Source: Scortum barcoo
Taxonomy: Eukaryota; Chordata; Actinopteri; Centrarchiformes; Terapontidae
Reading direction: 5' to 3'
DNA: 64,000 nucleotides
Assembly: GCA_023238725.1 (NCBI GenBank)
Contig: CM041547.1
Location: 20,384,744 to 20,448,743 of the forward strand
In this document: positions 19,700-62,830 of the stretch, piece by piece
Layout of the letters: every line of letters starts with the position of its first letter
Position numbering within the stretch: position 1 is the first letter of the stretch
The notes under the pieces: model-generated
The model's database searches: none
What the model saw: only the letters and a program-made list of their open reading frames with translations
What the model was told of the DNA's origin: nothing
Program-made: the position numbers and the translations under genes

Positions 19700-20634
19700 T
19701 ATTTATGTATGTTTTATCTCGAAAAAGTAAAAACACGGGAGTCAGTATGGTATTTCATGGCACATGACATATGTAAAGATATTTATGTAGATTTTTAAGA
19801 TTTTATACATTGATGTATAATTTAATTTAATTTAATTTAATTTAATTTAATTTAATTTAATTTAATTTAATAGAATTTCAAAGTTCAAAGGAATAATGAA
19901 TGTATTACTAAAAGGAACAAGTCACTTTATTACAAAATCAGGTTGACAGAGATATCACCTTCTTAAAGGACTCATTTGATTCTATAATGGTCAGCTACTG
20001 AAGCTTTTCTTAAGGTAAAGGTGTTCCCTTACAAGATCAAAGAACCTGGCTTAGTAATTAATAAAATCCATATCCAATGGTATATTATGCTCTAAAAAGC
20101 AACATGAGGTTCCTCCATTTGTATGTACTCTTTATTTAAATTATTTTGATGTATGATTCATCATATGTTAACTGGCTCAAAGCTTATTCCTTTCAGATTC
20201 TCCATAACAAACTAAATTAGAGGAGTACATCTGAAAATACTACATAAAATATGTCCCACAAATGTATATTTCAAGGTGCTTAGACAGTAATAACAAATGT
20301 ACTTTTTGTTTTATTTTTGGTTGCCCATATTGTATTATATTTAGGAAAGAATATACACTGTGCAAAACAACACATATCACTGAATCCCTTCAATGATAAT
20401 CACGTGTGAGTCTCTGAAATAGAAGAAAAAAGGAATGTTGTCTGAAAAAAACCTAAATGACATTTATCATTTATCTTTATTTATTCTATCCATATCTATT
20501 TATTTTCTTTCCTTTCCTCTCCTTTTTGTTTTTGTTTTGTTCTTGCTGACTATTGTTTCTTTCCTTAGTTAAATCTACTGATTGTACATTCGTTTGACTT
20601 AAAAAAAATCTCAAAAAAGTCAGACAAACGAGAG
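19700..20634. other. short atg4d-mast1 intergenic region
   Basis: AT-rich sequence lies between the inferred atg4d promoter and the inferred mast1 poly(A) site. It holds the pentanucleotide microsatellite and nothing else that I can recognise. Confidence 0.5.
19818..19871. repeat. (TTTAA)n microsatellite
   Basis: About ten uninterrupted copies of the pentanucleotide ttaat/tttaa lie between the atg4d promoter and the end of mast1. Confidence 0.95.
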
Positions 20635-22651
20635 GTTTCTCTGCATTTTATTACATTTCTGCACTATAGGTGTTTTTGCATTGGTTTTTCACAACAGTGG
20701 CTAGTAAATATGTAGCAATGTAATGGGACAACAACAGTCAACAGATAGTTGTTGTAAAAAAGTCAAACACTTGGACAAAGTTGGACATGACAGCAATAGT
20801 ACAACTTCAGACGTATGGAATGACTGCACACTATGGGGTAGCCACACAGATTTGGTAGATTTCTCATTCTAAATGTAAAATTTATAAATGACTAATTTCA
20901 GTAGTAAAGCAGAAATCCACTAACTCATGGCATGTAAAAACATCAGAATAAATAAAAAAAGTTTAATAAATAGAACAAATAGAAAAATAATCAAATAAAT
21001 ATACAGAACAAGTAAATAAAAGTAGTTGACACAAAATAAAGTGCAATTTTCTCACATCACACACAAAAAACACATAAATGTCCAAGCACTGGGTTAATGT
21101 CTGCTGACCACTACTCCTACTGGATAAAATAAAGACACATTAAGCTTGGACTGAAAAATTGATCTAAATGTGTTCATCAACAAAAGAAGTATGCATCAGA
21201 ATAATTTCATACGAAATGGAAAGATCCAGGGGCAAAATGTACACCTATCTTTCTTTTGCCTTTGGACATGTGGTGTTGTGAGGTGTCGTCCACAAGGTGG
21301 CAGCCTGAGGCAGGTCTGAGCCTGCTGTCTCAAAACTATCATGATCATTTTTCTGTAATACACAAGAACGAACAAGACCTCACCACTAAGATTCTCTCAA
21401 CATATCTACTCCTGGCTTTGTATATAGTCTACTACTGTATCACTGACACGCGTGCTCAGTTTTAAGGAACTGGGCACTGTTGGATTGCATATTATTATAC
21501 ATTTAAGTGTAAACAAAAAAACAAAACAAAAAAAACATGATCCCTAAATAAAAAGACTGGCACTTTCCTTCACGTAACATTACACAATATACCGCACATC
21601 TGCATAAATAGAAAAGAGTTGATGAAAAAGCATTTCTAGCCTACTCTCCCCGTCAGTGCTACTTTCATTATGGTTCTTTATGCACATTTTCTCCTTGCGA
21701 CACTCCAAACACACGCGTGTATTCACTGAACAGGCTAAAATATATCATTGCACATTTCACTACGATCAATGGAGACGACGTCTAAAACAAAATGTGTTTG
21801 CACGGCTTATTGCAACCCTTTCTGCTGTCTTCTCTTCTTGCCTGGAGCACAATGTAAACTTAGTAACTGGGGACACCGAAAAAAAGTGGCTTTTAATAGC
21901 ACATTGCATAGTGTCCCTGTGCAAGTTCACCTCATCTACTGCTTTCAATCCCACTGAAATTCAGCCCTTTAACAGATCTGAAGCCAACCCTCACCAGTCC
22001 ATCAACCACTGCAGGCATTTTGGTTTCTCGGTCCAGGTTCCAGTGTTTTTGTTCTATTCTTCTCTACAAGCCTGAACTCTTTTAGTAACCGAACTTTTAT
22101 GGAAATACAGTTTACAGTATACAGTGTTGCTCTTCTACAATTTCAACTGAACTAAATGATGGCACTGGAGTCGATCTGAAATGTGAGTTAATGCCCATTT
22201 CTACCAGAATCCTGCTGTGTCACACATAGTTAACAGTTTGCCTGTTGTGGTTGTGGTTGAAAAGTTGTTCACAGTGTTTGCCAACCTTAAGGTCTGCTTT
22301 ATATTTTCCATCTTCTTTTTAAATATTCTCTCATTTTCCATGTACAGTGTCAGACATGCATTAAGACATATGCATTTTTTCCCCTATATACACACAATAC
22401 ATTGTTATGAACACACAGTACATACACGGGCCTACATTATGATACCATGAGCGCACATTTTCCAACATGGCTGATGCATCTTTGTTCACATCTTATGTGT
22501 CTACATGTCGCATGTCATCTATTTGGTGTTACGTCTTCAGGCATTCACATCTCCCCTCCTTTCAAAGTCATGTTAATTCATGATATGTCAGTGTGATGCT
22601 ACAGTAAAAGGCATTACATGGGCAAGTCTGACTCTTTCGCAAGCTCTCGTA
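20635..22651 (-). other. mast1: probable mast1 3' UTR with poly(A) signal
   Basis: Downstream of the mast1 stop (22652) there is no coding signal for 2 kb. On the minus strand an AATAAA lies at 20647-20652. It is followed within 30 bases by a U/GU-rich stretch (gtttgtctgactttttt), the arrangement of a cleavage and polyadenylation site. A 2.0-kb 3' UTR is usual for a neuronal kinase. Other AATAAA-like strings exist, so the end point is a proposal. Confidence 0.5.
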
Positions 22652-52598
<29,947 letters not shown>

Positions 52599-53853
52599 CT
52601 GGAAGAAAGACAAAGAAAACAAAAAAAAGAGAGATCAGGTACAGAAAAATTCAAATACATACTTTACAAACAACAATGTAGAAAAACATGCCATGAACAG
52701 ACCTGGCAAAGCTCTTCCAGAGCAGCAGCAGACATAAAAACAGGCAGCGTACACCAAATGACAATATTGTGTAAAATATGTGTGTGTGTTCTACTTTAAA
52801 GTCTCCATAAGCCTTTTAAGGGCATCATCTGAAATTTGATGTTTTTTCCAGATTTTGGGATTTGACAAGTGCTACATTAGGTAAAGAAAAAAACATCAAA
52901 ACAGGCTTACTTAGTAAAGGGACAGTATTGTTGAAAAATCTATCGCTTCTATTAATGGTTAGGAGGATTATTTCACACTATTGTTAAATTATGTAACAGT
53001 TAAAATTATTGTTTTTCCAACCCTACATGTAAAAATCCTGTCTTTTAATTTGGATTTATTATTAAATATCTGTAGCATACAGCATGAAAGATCCATGGAT
53101 GGATGCTAGGCCTGGATTGACCTTCCCTCTTTGTGCAATTTGTATTCCTATGCTAAAATATTATTTGCCTCCAGGTTTGCTGCATGCTAATTTGATTAAA
53201 CTCAAATTAATTCAGTAGATCCACCTTAGGGCTTATCATGCTACTTGCACTTTAGTGGAGCATGGTCTTGTATTCCCAAACAAAAGTAATGGTCATGATA
53301 CCACAAACTAGCTCAAATATCAAAAAGTCACCCAGAAATGATGTTTTCAACCAACATTTTTTTCAAAATCCATCACTGTTATCATTGTGAACTGCATGTG
53401 AGAAGGCGTAGCAACAGTAACTAAGCCAGTCGTTAATTGCCACACAGTGAACCCGGGGCTTTTAGAGCCCCCTGGGGTGCTTGGGCCCTGGAGAAGCTTC
53501 CCAGCTGGTCATCCACACTAACATGGTAATAAATACTCATCCAGCTTAACTTTGCATTATGTATTTGCATATATGTTTGTCTTAAAATCAGTGAGTCTGT
53601 TCATTTCATCCAATGCTTTTTGCCAACCTCCCACCCCTCTCTCTATCTTCTTGTATCCTGCCATCTCCTGAGCCCAGATGGACACAGTACATTGGGCTGT
53701 AGCAGACACTCACTGCACCGAATGAAAACAGTGTGAGCAGAGCCAGATCTCATGCCAGCACAGCCTGGCTCTTTACAAAACCCTGCACACTGAGATAGAG
53801 AGGGAGGGAGGGGATGGAGCGTGTAAACATGGGTGGAGTGGAAAGAGAGAGAG

Positions 53854-53898
<45 letters not shown>

Positions 53899-56800
53899 AT
53901 GTTTTCATGCCCACAGCCTTACCCTTGAGCCCGACTATCGCGGCCTTCAGCTCCAGTGTGTGTGTGAGCCGTTACACAGCGTATAGTAGCAGATGCAATT
54001 AATGCATTAGCCGCTTCACACCACCTCCTGTCACACGCAGGGTAATGTTGTTAAGGTGCTGTTAGCGACGCATCGACCGCCTTCCAACCTTCGCAGTCAA
54101 CGCAATTATTAGGTTAACCTTCAGATAAAGACTGTGTGTGAGTGAGCGTGTATGCATGTGGACCTGCTGCTATCGATCTCCTCTCAAGCACAAAATATGT
54201 ATTATACTTTGAGAGCTCTGGATTACAAGGACAAACCTCCAACGCAGCAGAGTGTTTTTATGTTGTCAGTCACCAGCCATAAGGTTAAGTCTATGTCACA
54301 CACATAACAGTTGCCTTCAGAGGAGATATCGGAGCAGTAAGGCGCCACAATGAACCTAACCGAGTGGAAAACACTCACCTGATACGCAGAATAGAAAATA
54401 ATAATCTCTCCTTCTCTTCATCTCAAGACCACAAATCGGTGAGGCTACACAGCGACTGTGTGTACTGAGGGTTTACGCATTAACAGAGACAAATCCCTCT
54501 TTGCTAGGACAACTGAATATTCAGCCCATTGATCTCTCATCACTTTGTCCTTCATTGATCAGGCTAATTGACCCAGAGCAGTCAGACCCGAGGAGACGAT
54601 GGCTTACAAGAGCAAGAAGAATCAAGACAGGCGTCTCCAGGATGAGGAGGGTTAACTAAACAAATGAGCCCTGAGTAGACCTGACAGTCCAGTGACATTA
54701 CAGGGCAGCTGTATGACCCAGTGTCAACACAACAGCATAAAATCTCACATGTCACACAAAATAAAAACTGGGTTTTTTTCATACTAAACTGCCAGGATTT
54801 TAAAAATACCAAGCCCAAATGCATTAAATCTATTCATGGAATAGAACAGACTGCTGCACCTCTTTTGTATCTGAATCCAGACCTGTGAACATCTGCTCAC
54901 TGTCTGTCTGATGTCCCTCTGCAGAGCCCTTTAATGTTCAGGCATGTCTAGACAATAAAAAGAAGCAGTTGGCACATTAAACAAAGTGCAGCCATCCACC
55001 GGTGCCTGAAATAATAAATAGGCACTGTGGACGTGAAGCTTCCGTCTTCCCTTCCTTACATGAGGTCTTTCCCTGGTTCAAGGCTTTACACAGCAGACTA
55101 GAAAAGTAGCTGCAAATGAGAGTTTAAACTGTGCGGTGAATCTACAGGACTGTGGATTAAATCCCTGTGCTCCAGCAGCTCAATTATTAAATCCTCGAGT
55201 GACACAGCCTTTATTAACCCAGTGAAAATTCCATTAAACAGCCCACTGTCACCCCCACTTAATATTATAATTCTTAGTGATCAGTGTCACATATAGTATC
55301 TGCTCGAATTTCCCTTCCTAATCCCTAATTCCACTTTAATTTGTAAAAACTCATTTCCCCAATCCAGTGGAGTTTGCCAGTGGTCACTGTGCCAAGAGAT
55401 GAACTCAGCAGTCTGTTTCTAAATCCGTGTTTATGACTCACGGTCTCAGCATTTCCACAAAGTAAAAGATAAGCACACAATGTATCTTTAAGGAAATATA
55501 ATCCAAGACATATTCTCCAGCCTGCGTTCTCTGCGACTTAAGTCTCCTGTGGTGTAATTAGCTTGCCAGAATGCGTCACTTCTTGCTCATCGCGTGGCTG
55601 CATTTCCCACGTCACAGCATGTAAAAAGATAAAAAAAAAAAAAAACATGTGAGGCTGATGTGTTGCCAGTTTTGGAGCTAAATGCTCTCTGATTCCTGCT
55701 AATGAAGTCTGGCGGTGGTGAAGGGTGACTGACAACAGATGGGAGGCTCTGTCACAAACATGACATGCCCACCGATCACAGATTAGAGAGCAGCATAATT
55801 CCGCGCTATATTCGCTGCCTTCTCTGACAGGAAGCGGATGCTCTTTTTATCCAGGTTTAGCTTCGTCCTCTGGGGTAGTAGTGAGCTGAGCTTATAAACG
55901 ATTGTCTGATCCCCTTTGGTCCCAGGCTATCACGGTGATGGAGGCGTGCATGTTTATGTGTTTGTGTAAAAGAAAGGGAGGCCGTGCTAACGTCCGCAAA
56001 CGCTCTCACTGGAGGATGATTGTGCCACTGTGTTGTTATGTTAATGGTTTATGTATGAGAATTTTGCCTTGAGACTACTTCAAGGGCTTACAGATACATA
56101 TTAATATTACACTTTTTAGTATCTGTGCTGCGGATGGCCTATTTCTGTCTAACCATGTTCACTGTGACGACAGATAACCTTGTTAATGGTTCAACTCTAG
56201 CACTCATACAATGTGCGTGGATGCACTGTATGTGCGTGTACACTCCAGGGGTCTGTTTTTATGGTTGCCTCATGTTTTGAGTCAGCGTCATTCTTGATGC
56301 ATCATTTGCTAATTCACTCAACCTTAGGCAAGAAGGTACCTAGATGGAGAGGACGTTGGAATTTAAGTTACTTTTATAAACTTTATTTAAATCATTTTAA
56401 TGTGAACATATCTCTCGCGTTCCCCTGAACAACTGCGCAGACGTCAGTTTAGCCATTAAAAGTGATAATAATGTGATTTGTCTGCTATTCTTCAGCTATT
56501 CAGCAAGGAGAGGTGGCCTAGCTTGCTGGCGTGTGAGTCAGTCCACCACCCCTCCCTCCGTCCATCTATGCATCCATTTGGTCAGCCATTCGAAAAGCTA
56601 GGGGGTAAACATTTCGATGCAGGCAGTAAACCATAACCTCGACTTCAAAGTCCAGTGAAATCAGTCTCCTGGTACACAGAAACCTATAAAGGTTCTTTGC
56701 TCTTGCGTCCTTCAAGTCATCTTGCCTGCACTGAAGGAATAAAAAAGCCCCTGTAATAATGAAATGGCATTAGCTGAGCAGCATGCCTATAAAGCACAGC

Positions 56801-57957
56801 GCTGCTCAGTCAGGGGGAGCCGGCAGGTCCAATCATTTTGTGGACACGCTGCAAAAGAAAAATGGTAGGGGAGCAGGCCCGGAGACGAACAACAGGGATC
56901 AATCAAGGAGTGTCCTGCTGCCAAGAGACAGTGACCAGGCCAGTCATCATCTATAACCGTGACTGACTAACCGATGGGAGTGTGACAGATGGAAAAGGCA
57001 GAGGGGCTGATGGGTGTGGATGAGGCATGAGTGTCATGCATACTAGATGGCCTGGTGCACTTTGAATCTGTGCAGCCATTTATCACATATTATGTGAACG
57101 TCAAGCCTGACACTGACTGGTGAAGGAAACTTGTGAATTAAAGTGGAACTGACAAAAATGTATTTTTACAAGAAAAGAAAGAAAAGAAGAAGAAATTAGT
57201 ATTTTAGTTTGGTTTGACATGTTCTTATTTGATCAAAACTACAAAAAAGGTATGAACAAATTTTATAAGTATTATTATTTTTTATTTATTTAGCAAGTAT
57301 CACTGTCTAAAAAGTGCAACACTGAGAAGAAATGCTACAAAAATGTCCAGTAATTCCACAGTGTCTCAGTATCTCACACATCAATGATCTATTTTCGGTT
57401 ATATTACAGCACTTGCGAAGTTTGTGAAAGTTTGGGAAAGAAAGGCTTTTGCATAATTTGGAGGAATTTTTGTGGAAAAGATTTTCAATAACTTCACACT
57501 TTTGCAGTGTAGTGTATGATTAAACCCTCGTAAAAACACAGATTTGTGAAAATTTTAAATGGAAAACACAGAATTTAGGAAAAAATACAAATTGATTTCA
57601 TTAGGCCCTTCATGAAGGAAATCCTGTCTTCAGTATAATATCGACTGAATAGGACGCTGAGATGCTAATGCTAATGCAATGCTAATAATAGTATGCTATG
57701 GTAAATAGCTAGCAGATGTTGCAAAGACACAGACATTTGAAGTTACAGAAGTTGATAGCTAATGTCGTGTGAAATGTAAAAGAATAACTTGTGTCAACCT
57801 CCATGGGCCATTCAGGACTGTGATACGATCCAGTCACAGCGAGTGGAGATAATCACATCCAGAAGCCTCAAGCTTAGACTGCTTCTGTGTGTAAAAACTA
57901 AATGTCCTCCTTTAAAAGGGAAAACATTGGCACAATAGCTGCAGTTTCATTCAACTA
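52599..57957. other. upstream mast1 intron or intergenic sequence
   Basis: A further mast1 first exon is expected upstream of 52598 but none could be identified here. The stretch has a GA microsatellite (53839-53896), a 19-bp inverted match to 46.7 kb at 53404-53422, and A-rich low complexity around 57160-57200. No gene with family resemblance is visible. Confidence 0.5.
53839..53896. repeat. (GA)n microsatellite with GATA interruption
   Basis: A GA run broken by tagatagatag, upstream of the 52.6-kb mast1 exon. Confidence 0.95.
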
Positions 57958-58205
57958 CACAGCAAAATCTGTAGTGTTGTTTTTTCAGTGTTAATAATTT
58001 TGAGTTGGTGGGTGGGATTTGGTGTTGTCTTAACACTTGTAGTGATCAAAAAGCTCTGCGAGCGTTGTCAATCAAGCGAGTTAAATGTTAACACCTGTGA
58101 CTGAGTTAGATTCACAACATCCGATTTAGACGTGCACGCCTTTTTCACCCACGTCAGTTGGTAAAAGGAGAAGACGGCAAAGAACGTGTGGGGATTATAC
58201 GGCTT

Positions 58206-58330
58206 AACCCTCATGTTATTCATTTCATGTTAAACAATTTTGTGTTCCCGGTCAAAAATGACCGTTCCATTAAGACTCATCATAAAAACTATAATAATAC
58301 ATATATTGACTATTGACTATGATATATGAC
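58206..58330 (+). mobile_element. TTAACCCTCATGTT-type repeat fragment
   Basis: ttaaccctcatgttattcat followed by cccggtcaaaaatgaccg matches the start of a fish repeat usually reading 'ccctcatgttgtcctcgggtca'. A TTAA at the edge suggests a piggyBac-like insertion. It is inside the left arm of the 58-63 kb element. Confidence 0.4.
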
Positions 58331-58654
58331 TATTTGTTGTGTTAGATTTTTTTTATCAACTTAAAGTTCTTGTGAACATTACAAGTTTTGAATTTCTATT
58401 TGTTATTCATGGCCTGTGTGCCTCATTGATCTGAGCTTCATACATCTTGAATTTGAGTTCTAAAAAACATAATTTCTGGAAAATCAGGCACAGACATCAC
58501 CCGTTTATACTCATTCACACAAACACACAACTACACATTGTCAATGATATAGGCTACGTGTTAACACTCACTAACAATATACCGTTTGAATCAGGCAAGG
58601 TAAGGCGCATGCAACAGGCAGAAGTGATGGGATTTACGGCCCTTTGAAGGGAGG

Positions 58655-58870
58655 GAGTCAGATCTTAGGTTCCGTTCCTTTCCAAGAGCCCTTTAATTTA
58701 TTTATTTTTTACATAGTCAATGCAAAGATGATGAATAGCCACGAATGGCTATTCTGTGGCTATTCAAGATAAGAGGTTAAATGAACGGCTCTCAAATAAA
58801 TCAGTTCCCCTCGTTCATACCAAAGAGCTGTTCTGTCTGTCATTGTGTTTTGTATTTGTTATCAATATGT
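58655..58870. mobile_element. possible small inverted-repeat insertion
   Basis: gttccgttcctttccaagag near the left and gaacggctctcaaataaatc with ttcataccaaagagctg near the right carry reversed matches around 'aagagcc/ggctct'. This resembles small non-autonomous hAT-like elements of fish. Borders are uncertain. Confidence 0.35.
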
Positions 58871-59170
58871 ACTTCCTTTTTCAAAGTTTTGAAAATTTGG
58901 TCACAAAAAAAAAAAAAAGAATCAGGTCATTCACGAACGTAACATCACTAGCAGGATGCAGAAATTATGCAGCGGACATCTCGCTGCCTGCTCCCTTCTG
59001 GACGTTAAAATACTTTACAATTCATTAAAGAGACTTGGTTTGTTCTGCTTGAGTGCTGTTCGTTGCATCACTTTCCTACAGGGACCACACTGGGTCCATC
59101 TCAGTCTCAAAGATTAATTCCTTGTACATTTCTCCACTTACTCTACAAGGTGCAGTCTAAAGATGTGGCA

Positions 59171-62100
59171 ATGTTGCTCAAGGTGAAGTACCAGAATACC
59201 AAGAAGTACCTCCGATTACTGTCAGGGTTCACCTTTTTGGATTTCATTGCTCAAGGTGAATAGCCATCTCATAGTTGCCCTCACAACAAATATACACAAG
59301 GATTTATGTATTTAGGATAGTGGTTTTCAATTTGGGTATCAAAAAAAAAAAGCTTTTTGTATTGTACACACTGGTGTTGGTAATGACCAAAATGCAACAT
59401 TCTGATGCTGCGGTTACTGCACAAATGAAAGCGTTACGTAGCTTCAGAGATATTAAAGAGAAAAGTTTGATCAGTCATCCTTAAAGAGCAGTTTAAAAGT
59501 GTTTAAGGGGGTGTAGGTAATTGCATCTATCCCCTCAGAAAGTGTTAAATTGGTCTACATTGTGACAGCCATCACTGTCTCAGAGTGTTTTATCAGAAAC
59601 ATGGGTCCTCCACTCTGCAATAAACAGAAAAGACATTTTCTGGTATCCTACACCCTGTTATAGCCAATCCAGAGAGACCTAGTAGGAACTTATTTTCTGT
59701 TTACAGCAGAGCAGAGAGACTGGGAGATCTATGTTACTGACAAACAACCTAAAGCACTGACAGTTGTTGGAAAGTAGAGCTATTCAACACTTATGTTCAC
59801 AAATGCAAATCACTTACTGCACCTTAAGATTAGCATAATGTATTTTTAAATCTGTTTTCATGATTATCTTCCTGCAGTCAAATACAAGTCTGGGCTTCCT
59901 GATGCTACTGAACTTGATGCTTTTGATGAAACCAACACAGTAGTTGAGGAAGACATTTTTTTCTGAACTAATAGAGGCCAATCCAGATCTATGCCTGACA
60001 GTATGTGACAGAATTCATGATACAGGTAGGTACATTTCTCTGTTATCCATAAATCGTTAAAAAAATAGATATTGATTAAGTCACCTTAAGTGAAAAGTGA
60101 GGACTAACTTATTTTGATATTCATGGAACAAAATCATCATTTAGAATTGGCCAAATCAATGGGCTATGAAAAAAAAATGCTATAAGTCTACGATTATACT
60201 ATTTCATTTCTTGGCAATAGCTGTGTTTAAAGACTTAAGTGTAATCCTTTAAAATCTAACTGTATTCTTTACTCCATCTTATATTTGAAAAAGTGTGTAG
60301 TTATTTTTTGTAACCTGATTCTGATCACATGAAATCTATTAACTACCCAGCTCTGACACTGGAGGAAGACCTCATTCTTGAGATACAGATCGATCGATTA
60401 ACAAAGTAAGTGGAACATTTTTCAGTTGTATGTTTTTGTATTTTAGGAATATGGTCTTGACCTGTTTATATGAGCAGTATCATCAGAAAACATCTATTGT
60501 GGTTTGACTCAGTATAAACTGATTTGGAAAATGAGGATGCCTTCCCGTAAACATAAGGAGAAGTTTGCCCTGGGAATTATAACACTCTTTCCTTCACTAA
60601 AGGATCCTTTTTCTCCAAAGGGCTATGTAAGTTTAAAAAATGATTTCTTCCAGAAAAAAACACCAGTTTTACTGACAATGGTTTTGGGATTTTAGTTAAA
60701 ATGACTGATGCATTACAGATCACAGATATCAAAATAGTGTTGACATTTCTACATTCTTGTATTTGTAATTATAATTCACACCACCTAAGTCTAACAAAAT
60801 AGTTGAAACTTGAGTATGCTACAAAGTTCAACTCTGCCATAAAGATTGTCATTAGGATGCAAAATGACATCAAATGAGTGAAATGCTTCGTCTTACAATC
60901 AGAATGAATTTGGTCAATAGGATACTACACATGAATTAGAAAATAGCAAACCTACTTTAAAGTGATTATCCTTTTATTAATACTGTTACCACATTTTTTA
61001 TAAAAATCAATTAATGATAAGACTTTTGTAATGATGTTTTATAAATATCTTAACAGGAGCACTTCTATGATGCAGAGAAAGGCACTGGACATTTAGCATG
61101 GCGCCTTAAGACCATGTCCAGGAATACAGTAAAAAGACCAGCAAAACAGCTACAGTGACTCAAACAAAAGGACCAAAGCACAGAAGATTGGCAGCTACTT
61201 TGCCTGAGCAGCTTGATGGAGATGCCTGCAGGGAAGCCATATCATTTCTCATTCACTCTCATGATGAAGCAAGTGTGTTTCAGAAGATGAAGATGACCTT
61301 TCAATATCGCCAAGATCTACTGCATGACCCACAGAGAACCACAGATGTCCTTAAAACATTTCCACGGTTTTTAGATGTCAAAGGGCTGGTGAGTTGTTGC
61401 TTGGATAAAAGTACAATACTCTGACCTTTTTGAATTTTGTGTATTTATATACCCATATGATCAACAGCTGAATCAAGACTTCCTTCTGCTGTTTGGAGCT
61501 GAAACAGCCTCCAAGATGCTTGAGAAGTGGTCCTTGATCTCTCATCTAAGATTTGTAAACTGATTGGGGAAAGTTGTATATCAAGACCTGACAGATACCA
61601 AGACACATCCATTGTTCTCTAAAAACCAGAATTCTTTACCAGTTGTTCTATGATGACTTTGAGACTGCTAACACACTCGGTTCAAACGTGGTGCTCTGTA
61701 TTTTGTCCTCAGAAATCTGCCACCAAAATTTAACTCTGCCTTAATTAATATTCATTTGGTTGCATTGTTTCACACTGAAGATTTGAAAAAATATGACTTT
61801 GATCCTATTCTAGAGCCACTGATTAATGACATCAAAACACACAAGTTGTGGCCTTGATTTGCCTTCTTCTGCTGAATAAGTCCACGGCACTATATGTCAG
61901 ATAACTGGGGACAACTTAGGGATGCATGCAATTCTGGGATTTACAGAATTATTCAGTGGACGTTATTTTTGTCATTTATGTTTGATAGAAAAAAATATGA
62001 TGACCAGAATGTTCACAATGAATGACCCCAAGATAATCTTGCGTGAAAAGGAACGTTTTGAAATGCACTGCAATGAGTTGCAGTCAGACCCACAGAAGTT

Positions 62101-62830
62101 TTCTAAAAAAGAACTCGACTCATAACAGCCTACAGTTCTTTCACGTTTGTCATCATTTTTCTTTGGACATTATAAATTACATTCTTGAAGGGGTGGCTCA
62201 GTATCCTGATAGAAACCGAAACATCACTTTATGATACACTATCCCTCTTGTATCCAAAAAATTGGACCACTAATACATGTGTGGAGCATGAGATTTGAGG
62301 CAAAACACAGGATTTTTAAAAAACACTCTTAAAAACTTCAAAAACATCACAAAATATCTTGCAAATATCAATCAAATATCTATTGCATGTCATTGGGAGT
62401 TATCACATTCAAAATGTATTGAGTATGGACCTATGAAACCTATTAATGTGGACAATAAGGACTATGGTGATGTGTTGGCTTGAGCTTTGCATTTGAGTCT
62501 GTATCGCAAGACATCCATGCAAATAACTGGGTTACAATCAGTGGGACAGAGAACAGGGCAGGATTAATAATTTGCAGTGAGATTGAACATGAAATGCCTG
62601 TGTTTTGCAGAATAGAAAAAATAATTGTTGTTGACAGTGTTATCTGCTTCCTTTTAAACAAGCTTTTGGTTGACCATTTCAATGAACATTTTCATGCTTA
62701 CAAAATATTTGAAAGTAATGACAAAGATGCTGTTAAAGCAGACAGTCTTGTGATTTATAAGCCCTTTGATTTACAAAGTGCTTATGGTGGAGATGAGAGC
62801 CAATATATTGTTCCATTATTTTCTTTGTAA
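59171..62830 (+). pseudogene. PB1-like / transposase-like multi-exon gene, decayed
   Basis: Exon-like blocks with splice signals are 59171-59255 (MLLKVKYQNTKKYLRLL), 59878-60025 (GLPDATELDAFDETNTVVEE), 60351-60405 (LTLEEDLILEIQIDRLT), about 60530-60626 (ALGIITLFPSLKDPFSPKGY), 61057-61388 (EHFYDAEKGTGHLAWRLKTM and LPEQLDGDACREAISFLIHS) and 61468-62830. The last block reads LNQDFLLLFGAETASKML, then broken frames with HAILGFTELFSGRYFCHLCL, DIINYILEGVAQY, YGPMKPINVDN and a final open stretch ending YIVPLFSL. The first blocks look like a PB1 domain with an acidic OPCA-like loop. I recall this whole arrangement from many unnamed fish proteins, some labelled SAMD3-like. A 7-T run at 59956-59962, a stop at about 61153 and several later shifts break the frame. 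One middle exon seems missing. Confidence 0.7.

Noticed and set aside
19818..19871. Regular repeat considered as a CRISPR-like array
   Set aside because: It is a pure pentanucleotide microsatellite with no spacers, in a vertebrate genome.
62443..62682. Minus-strand frame in the 58-63 kb element
   Set aside because: It is the shadow of the plus-strand open stretch ending YIVPLFSL.
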